This document shows, in pieces, positions 42,089-51,363 of a stretch of DNA of 64,000 nucleotides. The notes under the pieces are model-generated. The model was not told where the DNA came from. It did no database searches and was given only the letters and a program-made list of their open reading frames with translations. Positions within the stretch are counted from its first letter, which is position 1, and every line of letters begins with the position of its first letter. Source of the stretch: an uncultured Chitinophaga sp. (GTDB lineage Bacteria; Bacteroidota; Bacteroidia; Cytophagales; Cyclobacteriaceae); contig CABHOK010000018.1 of NCBI GenBank assembly GCA_902168205.1, positions 268,478 through 332,477 on the forward strand, read 5' to 3'. Made by a program: the position numbers and the translations under genes.

Positions 42089-43051
42089 ATGCCGCCCAAG
42101 TATTCTGTCATTATACCGGTATATAATCGTCCGCAGGAAGTAGAAGAATTACTCGAAAGCCTTACGCATCAAACGGTAAAGAACTTTGATGTGCTTATCA
42201 TTGAAGATGGTTCCACGGTACGATGCGAAGCCGTGGCAGACCGCTATCGCGATAAATTGTCCATTCAATATTTCTTTAAACCAAACACAGGTCCGGGCCC
42301 TACCCGTAACTTTGGTTATGCGCGTGCGTCCGGTAGCTATTTGGTTGTGTTTGACTCGGATTGTATCATCCCTCCGGGATACTTCGAAGCTGTAGATAAA
42401 TCCCTTCAGGAAAATCAATGGGATGCCTGGGGAGGACCTGATCGTGCGCATCAGAACTTTACACTTGTGCAACGCGCTATGGGCTATACCATGGCGTCTG
42501 TATTAACAACGGGGGGTATACGCGGTGGTAAGAAGCGCGTGGGTTGGTTTCAGCCCCGGAGTTTTAATATGGGTATATCGCGCAAAGTATACGAAGCAAC
42601 ACAAGGTTTTAAATTCGACCGCTTTGCGGAAGATATAGAGTTCAGTATTCGCATGAAGAAGGCAGGCTTTCACGTTGGTCTTATTCCCGAAGCGTATGTA
42701 TACCACAAACGCAGAACTAATTTCTCGCAGTTTTATAACCAGGTGTTTAACTTCGGCCGCGGTCGTGCGCTGGTAGGTAAAGTGCATCCTGAAGAAATAA
42801 AGATCACACACTGGTTTCCTTCGTTCTTTGTGTTGGGCACGGGTCTCATGTTGTTACTGCCATTTGTTGATATAATGCTTTTTGCTGTTGCTTTTGGCGG
42901 CTGGCTCTTTTACCTCGCGGCCATCTTTCTGCACTCATTATACGAAAGCAAAAACCTGCTCGTAGCGATTTTATCAGTGCCCGCTGCGTTGTTGCAACTG
43001 GGCGGCTATGGCGTAGGATTTCTCAAAGAACGCTTTAAAAGCACACCTTAA
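42089..43051 (+). CDS. Glycosyltransferase family 2 with C-terminal membrane segments
   Basis: This 320-residue protein has the GT-A motifs: YSVIIPVYNRPQEVEELLES, IIEDGST, NTGPGPTRNFG and VVFDSDCIIPPGY. It also has FAEDIEFSIRMKKAG as the ED catalytic-base region, and two or three hydrophobic helices near the C-terminus (FFVLGTGLMLLLPFVDIMLFAV). It should add a sugar from a nucleotide donor. It ends the run that begins with the dihydroorotase homologue. Acceptor unknown. Confidence 0.9.
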   Translation: MPPKYSVIIPVYNRPQEVEELLESLTHQTVKNFDVLIIEDGSTVRCEAVADRYRDKLSIQYFFKPNTGPGPTRNFGYARASGSYLVVFDSDCIIPPGYFEAVDKSLQENQWDAWGGPDRAHQNFTLVQRAMGYTMASVLTTGGIRGGKKRVGWFQPRSFNMGISRKVYEATQGFKFDRFAEDIEFSIRMKKAGFHVGLIPEAYVYHKRRTNFSQFYNQVFNFGRGRALVGKVHPEEIKITHWFPSFFVLGTGLMLLLPFVDIMLFAVAFGGWLFYLAAIFLHSLYESKNLLVAILSVPAALLQLGGYGVGFLKERFKSTP

Positions 43052-43141
43052 AAATCAGGTGTATAAAACTTGAATCAAGAGAAAGAGAGGAAAATTGCAA
43101 TATTTTAAATAATATTGTTAGTAAACCTATCCTATCCTTAC

Positions 43142-44374
43142 ATGAAGAATTTTGCCGGATGTTTGCTACTGATAGCGCTCTCCCTTGTTACCACCTCTTT
43201 TTTAGTTACTCAATCAAAAGAATTAACACCTGGGTATTATGTAGTGGTGGCTGCTTATGCGCCATCTCGCGAAAGCGCGGCTCAGAAATATGTGGAAGAA
43301 CTGCGGCACCAGGGAACCTCTGCCGAGTACGGATACAACGCCAGCAAGAAATTATATTTCGTTTATCTGAAATATTTTACTTCTCTAAAAGAGTCTTTAT
43401 TATACATGACGGCTACACGCAAACAAGGTAAATTTAAAGATGCCTGGGTGCGCGTTGTGCCGGGTTATATACCTGCCTTGCAGACTACACCACCGCCTGC
43501 CGAAGTGAAACCTCAAGAGGCTGTTCCTCCGGCTAACGGAAATGAACAGCATCTCCAAAATAACAACAGTACAACTCCGGCCGGAACTCCGGATTCAACT
43601 GCGAGCGATACTATTGAGGTAACTGACAATCCTCCGATCGTGCAATACAACCCCATGACGTTGGGCAACACAGAAGTGTTCCTCAGTTTATACAATGCAC
43701 GAAACAATCGCATTGTAGATGGCTATGTGCAGGTAATTGATACCGAACGATCAAAAGCTCTGACACGCGTAAAGGGAAATGAATACCTGTTGCTTCCTGA
43801 TCCGAAAAGTAAATCCGGTCAGCTTACGCTGATATGCGAAGCGTTCGGCTATAGAAAAATACAGCAGGAGATAAATTACCCGTTACCGTTGGCAGATACC
43901 GTAAAACCCTATATCGACCTGATGGGAACTACGCTGGTGGTAAACTTCGATTTGGTTCGCTATCACAAAGGCGATATCACTACGCTGTATAATGTATACT
44001 TCTTTAACGATGCAGCCGTTATGCGTCCGGAGTCTACATACGAGTTGAACAGTCTGCTCCAGTTGTTACAGGAAAACCCACGCTATAGAATACGCCTGCA
44101 CGGCCACACCAACGGTAACTATCATGGTAAAATGATTACGATGGGACCTGATAAAAATTTCTTCTCGCTGGACGGGTCGAAGCAGGGCATGGGTTCAGCA
44201 AAAGACTTATCGTATAACCGTGCTTCGATTATAAAAGATTACCTCGTATCGAAAGGAATTGCCGACAGCAGAGTTGAGCTGAAAGCATGGGGAGGAAAGC
44301 GCCCTATATATGACAAGCGCGGCCCCAATGCGCAGAAAAATGTTCGCGTTGAAGTAGAGATACTCGAAGAATAA
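43142..44374 (+). CDS. OmpA family protein with N-terminal SPOR-like domain
   Basis: The start at 43142 (MKNFAGCLLLIALSLVTTSF) gives the export signal. After it comes a SPOR-like fold (GYYVVVAAYAPSRESAAQKYVEEL ... WVRVVPGY). A Pro/Thr-rich linker and a PEGA-like stretch follow, then a C-terminal OmpA peptidoglycan-binding domain (IRLHGHTNGNYHG, LSYNRASIIKDYLVSKGI, KNVRVEVEIL). It is about 410 residues and likely links the outer membrane to peptidoglycan. A strong terminator follows. Confidence 0.9.
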   Translation: MKNFAGCLLLIALSLVTTSFLVTQSKELTPGYYVVVAAYAPSRESAAQKYVEELRHQGTSAEYGYNASKKLYFVYLKYFTSLKESLLYMTATRKQGKFKDAWVRVVPGYIPALQTTPPPAEVKPQEAVPPANGNEQHLQNNNSTTPAGTPDSTASDTIEVTDNPPIVQYNPMTLGNTEVFLSLYNARNNRIVDGYVQVIDTERSKALTRVKGNEYLLLPDPKSKSGQLTLICEAFGYRKIQQEINYPLPLADTVKPYIDLMGTTLVVNFDLVRYHKGDITTLYNVYFFNDAAVMRPESTYELNSLLQLLQENPRYRIRLHGHTNGNYHGKMITMGPDKNFFSLDGSKQGMGSAKDLSYNRASIIKDYLVSKGIADSRVELKAWGGKRPIYDKRGPNAQKNVRVEVEILEE

Positions 44375-44401
44375 ATTTGTTGGATTTCGTTGGAGCCCAC
44401 T

Positions 44402-44430
44402 AAAAGCCCTGCAAAGGGCTTTTGGTTTTT
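44402..44430 (+). terminator. Rho-independent terminator after the OmpA gene
   Basis: AAAAGCCCT pairs exactly with AGGGCTTTT around GCAA, followed by GG and six T. A classic intrinsic terminator. Confidence 0.9.
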
Positions 44431-44481
44431 TACATTAATTTTACGGCTGTTAAACGAATATTAAATCTTCCATTTTTACCT

Positions 44482-45258
44482 ATGAAGAAAGTACTACGAA
44501 GCTTCTTTCTGATCATTAACTACAAAACACTCATCATTACAGCCCTCGCGGTTATTTCAACCTATATATGCTATCACACCGGACTTACCGCAAAATTCCC
44601 CGATATGCTGGTGGGCGTTGCAATTGTTTTTCCGGTAGTGTTTTCCATTGGCTCTGCCTACAACAGGCGAGAAACGGCCCTGCAGCGTTTCTCTGATTTT
44701 AAAGGACATGCTCTGGCTATATATTATGCCACGCGCGACTGGACTGTTGATAAAGAGCATGATCTGCCGCAGCGCACACGGGTTATCATCGAGTCGATGG
44801 TGGTGCTGATGCGCAGCATGTTTACTACAAAACATGAACACGATATTCAGAACAACGAGCGCAAAGTGTTTCAGTACTTTTCGCAGCTATCGTCTATGAC
44901 GGTGGAGATGCGTAAGTATGGTGTGCAGAGTGGCGAGATATCGCGCATCAATCAATATATCAGTAAAATGATTATCGCGTTCGATAACCTGAAGATCATT
45001 CATGCCTACCGCACACCGGTAACGTTGCGCGCCTATAGCAAAGTGTTCATCTATATATTTCCGATCATCTACGGTCCTTACTTTGCCAGCACCTTCAACG
45101 ATTTTTCTGCGCATCTTGAATATGTAATGCCTGTGCTGTACAGTTTTATACTGGTGAGTCTTGATAATATACAGGATCACCTCGAGCACCCGTTCGATGA
45201 AGTAGGTGAAGACGATATACGCATCGATGAGAAAGATCTGACAACGCACATGAACTAA
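44482..45258 (+). CDS. Bestrophin-like membrane channel protein
   Basis: The start at 44482 (MKKVLRSFFLIINYKTL) is preferred over an upstream frame that would lie in the terminator. About 258 residues with four hydrophobic segments (TLIITALAVISTYICYHTG, MLVGVAIVFPVVFSIG, VFIYIFPIIYGPYFAST, MPVLYSFILVSLDNIQDHL). The C-terminal DNIQDHLEHPFDEVGEDDI corresponds to the Asp-rich gating segment of bestrophin-like proteins. Probably an anion channel. It is 12 nt upstream of a TPR gene, hence one operon. Confidence 0.75.
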   Translation: MKKVLRSFFLIINYKTLIITALAVISTYICYHTGLTAKFPDMLVGVAIVFPVVFSIGSAYNRRETALQRFSDFKGHALAIYYATRDWTVDKEHDLPQRTRVIIESMVVLMRSMFTTKHEHDIQNNERKVFQYFSQLSSMTVEMRKYGVQSGEISRINQYISKMIIAFDNLKIIHAYRTPVTLRAYSKVFIYIFPIIYGPYFASTFNDFSAHLEYVMPVLYSFILVSLDNIQDHLEHPFDEVGEDDIRIDEKDLTTHMN

Positions 45259-45270
45259 AGCTCACAGAGT

Positions 45271-46272
45271 ATGCAAGAGCCTGCCACTTCCGAACAGAAA
45301 CGAAAACGTGCCAGGCTATACTTTATACTGGCTGTGTCTTTTCTTTTTGTACTGGCGCTGGTGTGGTCGCTCGGTGCTTTCCTGGTATACCTTCTATTGG
45401 GTATAATTATTTCTTTTGTCGTGTTAGGACTTCTCGCGTGGCCCTGGCAGAGACGTACGGGAGCGTATGAATACAGAGAACGGTCCTATCAAAAGAGTGG
45501 CCCGACTCACACATCATCAAAGGGATTTTCAAAAACTACTGATTCCGGAAAATATACTGAGCCATCTGAATCGAAAAAGAGAATGGTGGTTGCGAGTATC
45601 GTCTTTGTTTTTGTTTTTTCTATAGCGTTGGTAATCGTACTTAATATCGTTACATCGCCTGATGATACAGAGGCGCCCGATCAGAACTGGCAAACAGCTT
45701 TACAGTTTTACAACGAAGGTCAATATGACTCTGCCTATGTATATTACGACCGGTATAGATTACAACATCCGGATAACGTGGAGGTGCTCTTTGAAATGGG
45801 CAATACCGCCTGGAATATGCACAGACTTGATTCCGCTGTAACGATGTATGATGCAGTGCTTCAGAAAAATCCAGCGAACGAAGACGCCAGGATGAACAAG
45901 GCACGTATATATTTTGATCAGAAGAATTACCGCGCAGCTGAAACGGAGTTGACATCCCTGCTGAATCAAAACGCATCCAATCTTGATGCTATGCAATTGC
46001 TGGGCGATGTATATTATGACCAGGAAAAATATACCGAAGCGTTAAACTGGTATGAACGAGCCTATAGCAGCGGCCAGCGCAACAATTGGATATGTTACGT
46101 AATGGGATACCTGTACGAGATCAAAAACGATAATACCCGTGCAATAACACTCTATAAAGAAGCGCTGCAATACGATAGTACTGTTGTGGATATATACAAA
46201 CGACTCGGTGATCTTATTCCGGGTAAAGATGGTGATCTATACCGGCAGCGTGCCGAAGGAAGACAGTGGTGA
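45271..46272 (+). CDS. Membrane-anchored TPR protein
   Basis: This 333-residue protein has two hydrophobic segments near the N-terminus (FILAVSFLFVLALVWSLGAFLVYLL and a third near 110, VVASIVFVFVFSIALVIVL). A run of tetratricopeptide repeats follows from about 140 (LQFYNEGQYDSAYVYYDRYRLQHPDN, VLFEMGNTAWNMHRLDSAVTMY, LLGDVYYDQEKYTEALNWYERA). It is a periplasm- or cytoplasm-facing scaffold with no assigned partner, co-transcribed with the bestrophin-like gene. Confidence 0.82.
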   Translation: MQEPATSEQKRKRARLYFILAVSFLFVLALVWSLGAFLVYLLLGIIISFVVLGLLAWPWQRRTGAYEYRERSYQKSGPTHTSSKGFSKTTDSGKYTEPSESKKRMVVASIVFVFVFSIALVIVLNIVTSPDDTEAPDQNWQTALQFYNEGQYDSAYVYYDRYRLQHPDNVEVLFEMGNTAWNMHRLDSAVTMYDAVLQKNPANEDARMNKARIYFDQKNYRAAETELTSLLNQNASNLDAMQLLGDVYYDQEKYTEALNWYERAYSSGQRNNWICYVMGYLYEIKNDNTRAITLYKEALQYDSTVVDIYKRLGDLIPGKDGDLYRQRAEGRQW

Positions 46273-46287
46273 TTGACTCACGATAGA

Positions 46288-46569
46288 TCAGGATAGCACA
46301 TCCTGAAAATCTTTCACCTTTTCAAAAACACTTTTCGCGAATGGACACAGTGGCAGAATCTTCAGGTTGTTTTTTCGGGCATGATCAACGGCAGCACCCA
46401 CCAGTTGTTTACCTGCTCCTTTACCGCGCAACGCATCGGATACTTCGGTGTGGTCAATAATAATAAGTGCATCGCCTGCTTTGCTATAGGTCATCTCTGC
46501 AAGGCGTGTTCCGTTTTCGGCAACGAAGAAAGCTCCTTTGCTGCTGGATTGCTCGTGTTGTATCTGCAT
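46288..46569 (-). CDS. GNAT-type N-acetyltransferase, small
   Basis: This 93-residue protein of the short GNAT class (NATD1-like) carries IIIDHTEVSDALRGKGAGKQLVGAAVDHAR, where RGKGAGKQL is the acetyl-CoA loop, and LPLCPFAKSVF. It should acetylate a small amine or act as a CoA-binding protein. It lies 4 nt downstream of the MFS gene, thus one operon. A short inverted repeat (TCAGGAT ... ATCCTGA) overlaps its stop codon. Confidence 0.88.
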   Translation of the reverse strand: MQIQHEQSSSKGAFFVAENGTRLAEMTYSKAGDALIIIDHTEVSDALRGKGAGKQLVGAAVDHARKNNLKILPLCPFAKSVFEKVKDFQDVLS

Positions 46570-46573
46570 GTTG

Positions 46574-47728
46574 TTAATTTTGTTTATACCGGAACGCCAG
46601 AATCGTCATGATAACAAATAGCACCGCGACTACTCCCAACGCAATCCGTAATGTTTGCCAGTCTGCTATAAATCCGATTACCGGAGGGCCGATCAGAAAG
46701 CCGCTATAGCCCACCGTTGTAACCATGGCGAGTCCGACTCCGGGAGGCAGATCTTTTGTGTGGCCGGATATACTATACGCGATCGGTACAATTGTAGAGA
46801 GTCCTAATCCTACCAGGAAGAAACCAGCTATACTTATTATCGGTGTCGCGATAGAGAGTGTAGCCAGTAACCCTACCGTTGCAAGTATGCCACCGGCCAT
46901 AATTATTTTCGCATCTCCGAAAAACGTGCGCATCCGGTCTCCAAGTAAACGACCAATGGTCATGGCAGTAGCAAATGCGGAAAGAGCTATAGGAGCCGTT
47001 GCCTTTCCGGACAGAGCAACATTCTCCATGAAATTCACGCTCCACTCCGACATAGCACCTTCGCCCAGCATACAACAAAAGGTAATGATACCAATGTTTA
47101 CCAAGGCACGGTTGGGTAAGCGGAACAATGGTCCTTCATGTTTCAGCGAAGGATCAGGTTTATCATAAATAAGATTACGACTGGCCCAGGCAACACCGAT
47201 CAATGAGAAGAGTACAATCGCAGTGAAATGTAAGATTAGTTCAACGTTCAGTTCTGCGAAGAGCGCACCACACCATGCCCCCAATGCCATGCCTATACTG
47301 AAGAAGGCATGGAATGAAGTCATGATCGGTTTTTTGTACTGTTGCTCGATCATTACAGCCTGCGCATTCATCGCCACATCAAGCACACCTGTGAAAATAC
47401 CCATGACTATATAGAGTGCTATAAGCGCAGGTATATATCCCATGTAGGGTATAAGCGGTACAATCATGCAGTACATGATCAGCGAAACCAGCGTAATTTT
47501 TCTGCTGCCATTCTTAATGATAGCCCAGCCTGCAAAAGGCATGATGCTGACGGCACCAATAGAAAGTCCTAATAACACCAGTCCGATTGTACCGTTATCA
47601 GCAGAGTATAATTCCTGTATGCGTGGAAGCCGTGATACCCAATTCGCCAGTATAAATCCGTTCGTGAAGAACGAAATCTTAACGGCAATGCGGTTTCGCA
47701 ATAGTGTACGCGATATGTTTTCTTTCAA
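46574..47728 (-). CDS. MFS transporter
   Basis: This 384-residue protein has about 12 transmembrane helices. The first loop carries NWVSRLPRIQELY, the motif-A loop is SIMPFAGWAIIKNGSRK, and the sequence resembles the YbjJ-type group. The substrate is unknown. It is co-transcribed with a GNAT gene. Inner membrane. Confidence 0.88.
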   Translation of the reverse strand: MKENISRTLLRNRIAVKISFFTNGFILANWVSRLPRIQELYSADNGTIGLVLLGLSIGAVSIMPFAGWAIIKNGSRKITLVSLIMYCMIVPLIPYMGYIPALIALYIVMGIFTGVLDVAMNAQAVMIEQQYKKPIMTSFHAFFSIGMALGAWCGALFAELNVELILHFTAIVLFSLIGVAWASRNLIYDKPDPSLKHEGPLFRLPNRALVNIGIITFCCMLGEGAMSEWSVNFMENVALSGKATAPIALSAFATAMTIGRLLGDRMRTFFGDAKIIMAGGILATVGLLATLSIATPIISIAGFFLVGLGLSTIVPIAYSISGHTKDLPPGVGLAMVTTVGYSGFLIGPPVIGFIADWQTLRIALGVVAVLFVIMTILAFRYKQN

Positions 47729-47798
47729 GGCAGTATGATGATCATACGAAGATCACCTGAACGAATGACTTAAACAAAAACATATTTTAGGAAATGCT

Positions 47799-50201
47799 CT
47801 AATTGTTGTGCGGATTCACTGTAAAGCCTGCTGCGTTGCTTCCCGTAAGTCCATCGGCTGTCATACCTTCTACAACGATGCGGAAGTTTCCGGACTGATC
47901 CGATGTATAGAACTCCAACTGCAGCGTACCATCAGCATTTGTAACTGCTGACGGATTCCAATACAGCAAAGTACGCTGATCCGGCATACGACTTTGACGC
48001 TGCTGCTGACTTTCATATCGCGGCAGGTAGAACTCCCGTTGTAACTGGAGTCCTTCGTAATTCATCTTTACACTTTTTGGATTCAGTTGAAAGCCACCCA
48101 GGTCGCCCTGATAGGTAGTATAGCTTACAATGCCCGGGAAACTCAACGGGCCGAGGTAATAACGCTTCGTTACCACTTCAAGCTTGCGCACCCTTAATGG
48201 ATTAAAAGCCATGATCTCGTCTTCATCAAAGATCGGTACACCATCGAGCATAATCAGCGGTGTATCGTTAAACACATCTTTGTGAACATGGTCAATCACC
48301 ATAAAGTGAAAACCATCTTTTCGTTTGCGTACCATCACACCTGGTACATACTCACGCATTACTTCTTCCATTACCGGAAAACGGGTAAAGGCGTCCAGTA
48401 TATATTTTTCATCGGGAGGTCCGTAAAATGCAGAGCTATCGGCTTCACGACTGGCAAGTTTTTCAAACTGATCACGATAGTATACATCCTGCACTTGCAA
48501 AGCAACGCTGCGGTCCAGCAACGCCTGGGCATGACTTGATGAAAGATGGAGTGGAGGAATAGCGATAGATGCAAAATCGGACGCAAACGGAGAGAGTATC
48601 TCAATACGATGCGTACTGTCGCGTGTGGGATTCGTTTGCAAAACTATATTGGCAGAGCCGGAAGACTTCTGCATCTCATAATATACTTCACCTTTGTCAT
48701 TGCTGCGCGATCCGTATAGTCTTGTAATTTTACCCGGAGCAGCTGCGTATGTAAGTATACCTCTGGCAATAGAACCATCGGCATTCCTTACCATACCTTT
48801 CACGATATGGCCGCGGTATTCAGGGAGAAAATTAATAGCTGGATATTTACTGGCTACAACATCATTCCATTGAAATCTTCTCCAGCCGTGCGTTAACATC
48901 AGGTTGTCTGTAGCTTCTTTCACAGCTGCATCGTTGCTTCTATAGTATTCCGGTGATTCAATTGTGCCTTTCAGGTCTGACGTTAACGAGAAGTAGTCTG
49001 TTATGCTGCTGCCGGCTTCAGTAAAGATCGAATCAACCTTATATACCGCTACGGATAGATCCGATGTTTTTCCGCTGGTCCCTCGGCTTGCCTGCAGATC
49101 AACACGCACCCGCCTGCGATTGCTATATTGTGTTTGATCGGTCTTAAGATTAATGGAGAATGTTGACTCAGGTTTTTTGAAATATAGCCTTTCGCACAGT
49201 GGTTTCAGGTTGCCATCAAAGATGGTTATCTGGTTTATACCTTCCGGCAGATCTTGCTTTGAGACCGTAAACGTAGCAACTCCGTTTTTAATATACTTAG
49301 CCTCTGCTATCGCGATAACCTGTCGCGCGTGAATGAAGGCATATACAAATGCAGGCTCTTCAGTTTGTACGGTGCTGTGTACGTTTATATAAAGTGTATT
49401 TTCAACCGAGTCCGTTACACGCATGGAATACCCGGTTGATACTACTGCCGGGAACTTTACCGTTGATGCCTTGCCCGATGCTTCGCGAACTACCGCACGG
49501 TATATATGGCCAGGTTGTGGAGTAAACGTGAAACTGCCAATGCCAAACTTTAACGGATTGAATCGCGCCACGGTATCATTCTGTTGGTTGATAAGTGCTC
49601 CGGCAAATGCTATACCTTTGCCCGAAGCATTCGTAACGCGAAACCCGATCTTGCTTTTTACTCCGCCCACGAGCGTGCCACCTTCCGGAAAAAATTGTGC
49701 GTCCAGCGCAGCCGTTGGAGCCGCGGATTCATGTTCCAGTTTTTTGAATGCATTAACAACACTGATCGATTTATGGAAGAAGTAATCAGCACTGAAATTT
49801 TTCATCCAGCTTGTATACGCACGAATAACATAGTTGCCGGAGTTCAGGGTTGCTGGTATAAAGAGCGAACCATTTCCCTTTCCGTCATTCAACGAAACTT
49901 TGGTTTGCAATACCGGTTGTGCGGCCCGATCCAGTACTTCAATATAGGCCACATCACTTAATGCCGAAGGTTTGTGGAACGCACCATCAGTCAGGTATAT
50001 TTTAAACCACATCGTTTCACCGGTAAGGTATCCCGGCCGATCGATGTGTACATATATCTTCTCCTGGAATCCCTTCTGGCGATAGCGATTAAATTTTATT
50101 TTCAGACTGTCCAGTGCAGGTTGTTGAGCAAAGGTATATATACCTGCAGTAAATAGTAATCCTGCAGTGAGTATAGTGCGGTATGTAGCGGATCTAAGCA
50201 T
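47799..50201 (-). CDS. Large exported protein with MG2-like N-terminus and TonB-plug-like C-terminus
   Basis: The start at 50201 (MLRSATYRTILTAGLLFTAG) gives a signal peptide; 23 upstream in-frame residues are rejected. About 800 residues. After the signal comes an alpha-2-macroglobulin MG2-like beta domain (KIYVHIDRPGYLTGETMWFKIYLTD, VLDRAAQPVLQTKVSLNDGKGNG), repeated beta domains, then a TonB-plug-like segment (VIDHVHKDVFNDTPLIMLDGVPIFDED). Such proteins are common in Bacteroidota and probably sit in the outer membrane. It lies 11 nt downstream of DUF4249 and closes the operon. Confidence 0.82.
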   Translation of the reverse strand: MLRSATYRTILTAGLLFTAGIYTFAQQPALDSLKIKFNRYRQKGFQEKIYVHIDRPGYLTGETMWFKIYLTDGAFHKPSALSDVAYIEVLDRAAQPVLQTKVSLNDGKGNGSLFIPATLNSGNYVIRAYTSWMKNFSADYFFHKSISVVNAFKKLEHESAAPTAALDAQFFPEGGTLVGGVKSKIGFRVTNASGKGIAFAGALINQQNDTVARFNPLKFGIGSFTFTPQPGHIYRAVVREASGKASTVKFPAVVSTGYSMRVTDSVENTLYINVHSTVQTEEPAFVYAFIHARQVIAIAEAKYIKNGVATFTVSKQDLPEGINQITIFDGNLKPLCERLYFKKPESTFSINLKTDQTQYSNRRRVRVDLQASRGTSGKTSDLSVAVYKVDSIFTEAGSSITDYFSLTSDLKGTIESPEYYRSNDAAVKEATDNLMLTHGWRRFQWNDVVASKYPAINFLPEYRGHIVKGMVRNADGSIARGILTYAAAPGKITRLYGSRSNDKGEVYYEMQKSSGSANIVLQTNPTRDSTHRIEILSPFASDFASIAIPPLHLSSSHAQALLDRSVALQVQDVYYRDQFEKLASREADSSAFYGPPDEKYILDAFTRFPVMEEVMREYVPGVMVRKRKDGFHFMVIDHVHKDVFNDTPLIMLDGVPIFDEDEIMAFNPLRVRKLEVVTKRYYLGPLSFPGIVSYTTYQGDLGGFQLNPKSVKMNYEGLQLQREFYLPRYESQQQRQSRMPDQRTLLYWNPSAVTNADGTLQLEFYTSDQSGNFRIVVEGMTADGLTGSNAAGFTVNPHNN

Positions 50202-50212
50202 ACGTATATGTT

Positions 50213-51358
50213 TTATTGCCAGAATGCAGGTTTTGTAGTAGTACCTCCTTGTGTCCGGCAATCGGCACATGATTTAGACGAGTAAGTATATCCGATCAAG
50301 ATCGGTCCATTGTTGGCAGTACCAATCAACTCATTGAAGTCCGGATAGTAGTTCGGTACATCCGCCAGCAACAGCGTATCGAGGGTACAGTTACCAACCG
50401 TTTGAAATGCTTTCAGGTGATCGGGAAGATCGAGCAGTCCGATGAAAAATCTTTTTTCCTGAACAGAGCCACCACTGAAATAACCCAGCACCGGTTCACC
50501 GGTATCGCTCACGTTATGAATATTGCCGGTCACTTTTCCGGGCTGCGGATCGAAAAGTCCGCCCAGGCTCTCCGTTGTTTTTTGAAGTTCCTCCCAGTAG
50601 TCGTACGCTTCACGGGTAAGTACGCGCTGCTTCAGCAGCATGCTATATTTGATGAACAGTTTCTGCGATCCTTTCGAAATATTAACAACCGGGAATTCGC
50701 TGATCATATCTTGCTGTAATTTTTCAGACGAGTTGATGATGATGTGCTTGGAAGACGTAGTTCGCCAGCAGCGATGTACGTATTCACTATACGGCCGGTC
50801 TATTATTTCTCCGTCTACCCAGATCAACCCTGATACATATACCGCTGTATATTCCCAAGTCTCATCATAGCTCCACTGGTAGTAGCGGCTGTCACCGGTG
50901 TCATCGTGCGTGGATACAACAATGCTGATGCTGTTGTCGCCCGGTATAAATTTCAGATCATCGATGGGTGGGGACTCTTTCAGCTCAATATAGTCTGATA
51001 AGTACTCCTTTGTATCGAATGTACGTACGCGAAGCCTGTATTTACTGCCCATGTCGATCGGTATGCCTGAGCCGGTATAATTCCCCGCCTGGTCACCCAG
51101 CAGTGCCGTGCGGTTGCCTTTGTCATCTTCCACAAAAATGGTAGCATTAGTTTCCGCAGGAGGAGAGTCAGTTGATGACAGCGGTATAGCGCGCGAGAGC
51201 TTTACGGTAGCGGTTCCATCTGTGCTGTTAACAAAACCATCTACTACCAGGTAGTTGGTGTCGGATTCAATAACCGGTGGTGCATAGGGTTCTACACAGC
51301 CTGTCAGAAATGCTATATATAGTAAGATCAGAAGTGAGTATCGGTATAGGGCTTTCAT
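50213..51358 (-). CDS. DUF4249 domain-containing lipoprotein
   Basis: This 381-residue protein has a lipoprotein signal (LLYIAFLTGC, C21). The mature start CVEPYAPPVIESDTNYLVVDGFVNSTDG and the GSKYRLRVRTFDTKEYLSDY region are typical of DUF4249. Members are encoded beside TonB receptors and are thought to be surface partners in uptake, similar in place to SusD but unrelated. It lies 5 nt downstream of the receptor gene. Confidence 0.9.
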   Translation of the reverse strand: MKALYRYSLLILLYIAFLTGCVEPYAPPVIESDTNYLVVDGFVNSTDGTATVKLSRAIPLSSTDSPPAETNATIFVEDDKGNRTALLGDQAGNYTGSGIPIDMGSKYRLRVRTFDTKEYLSDYIELKESPPIDDLKFIPGDNSISIVVSTHDDTGDSRYYQWSYDETWEYTAVYVSGLIWVDGEIIDRPYSEYVHRCWRTTSSKHIIINSSEKLQQDMISEFPVVNISKGSQKLFIKYSMLLKQRVLTREAYDYWEELQKTTESLGGLFDPQPGKVTGNIHNVSDTGEPVLGYFSGGSVQEKRFFIGLLDLPDHLKAFQTVGNCTLDTLLLADVPNYYPDFNELIGTANNGPILIGYTYSSKSCADCRTQGGTTTKPAFWQ

Positions 51359-51363
51359 GATCT

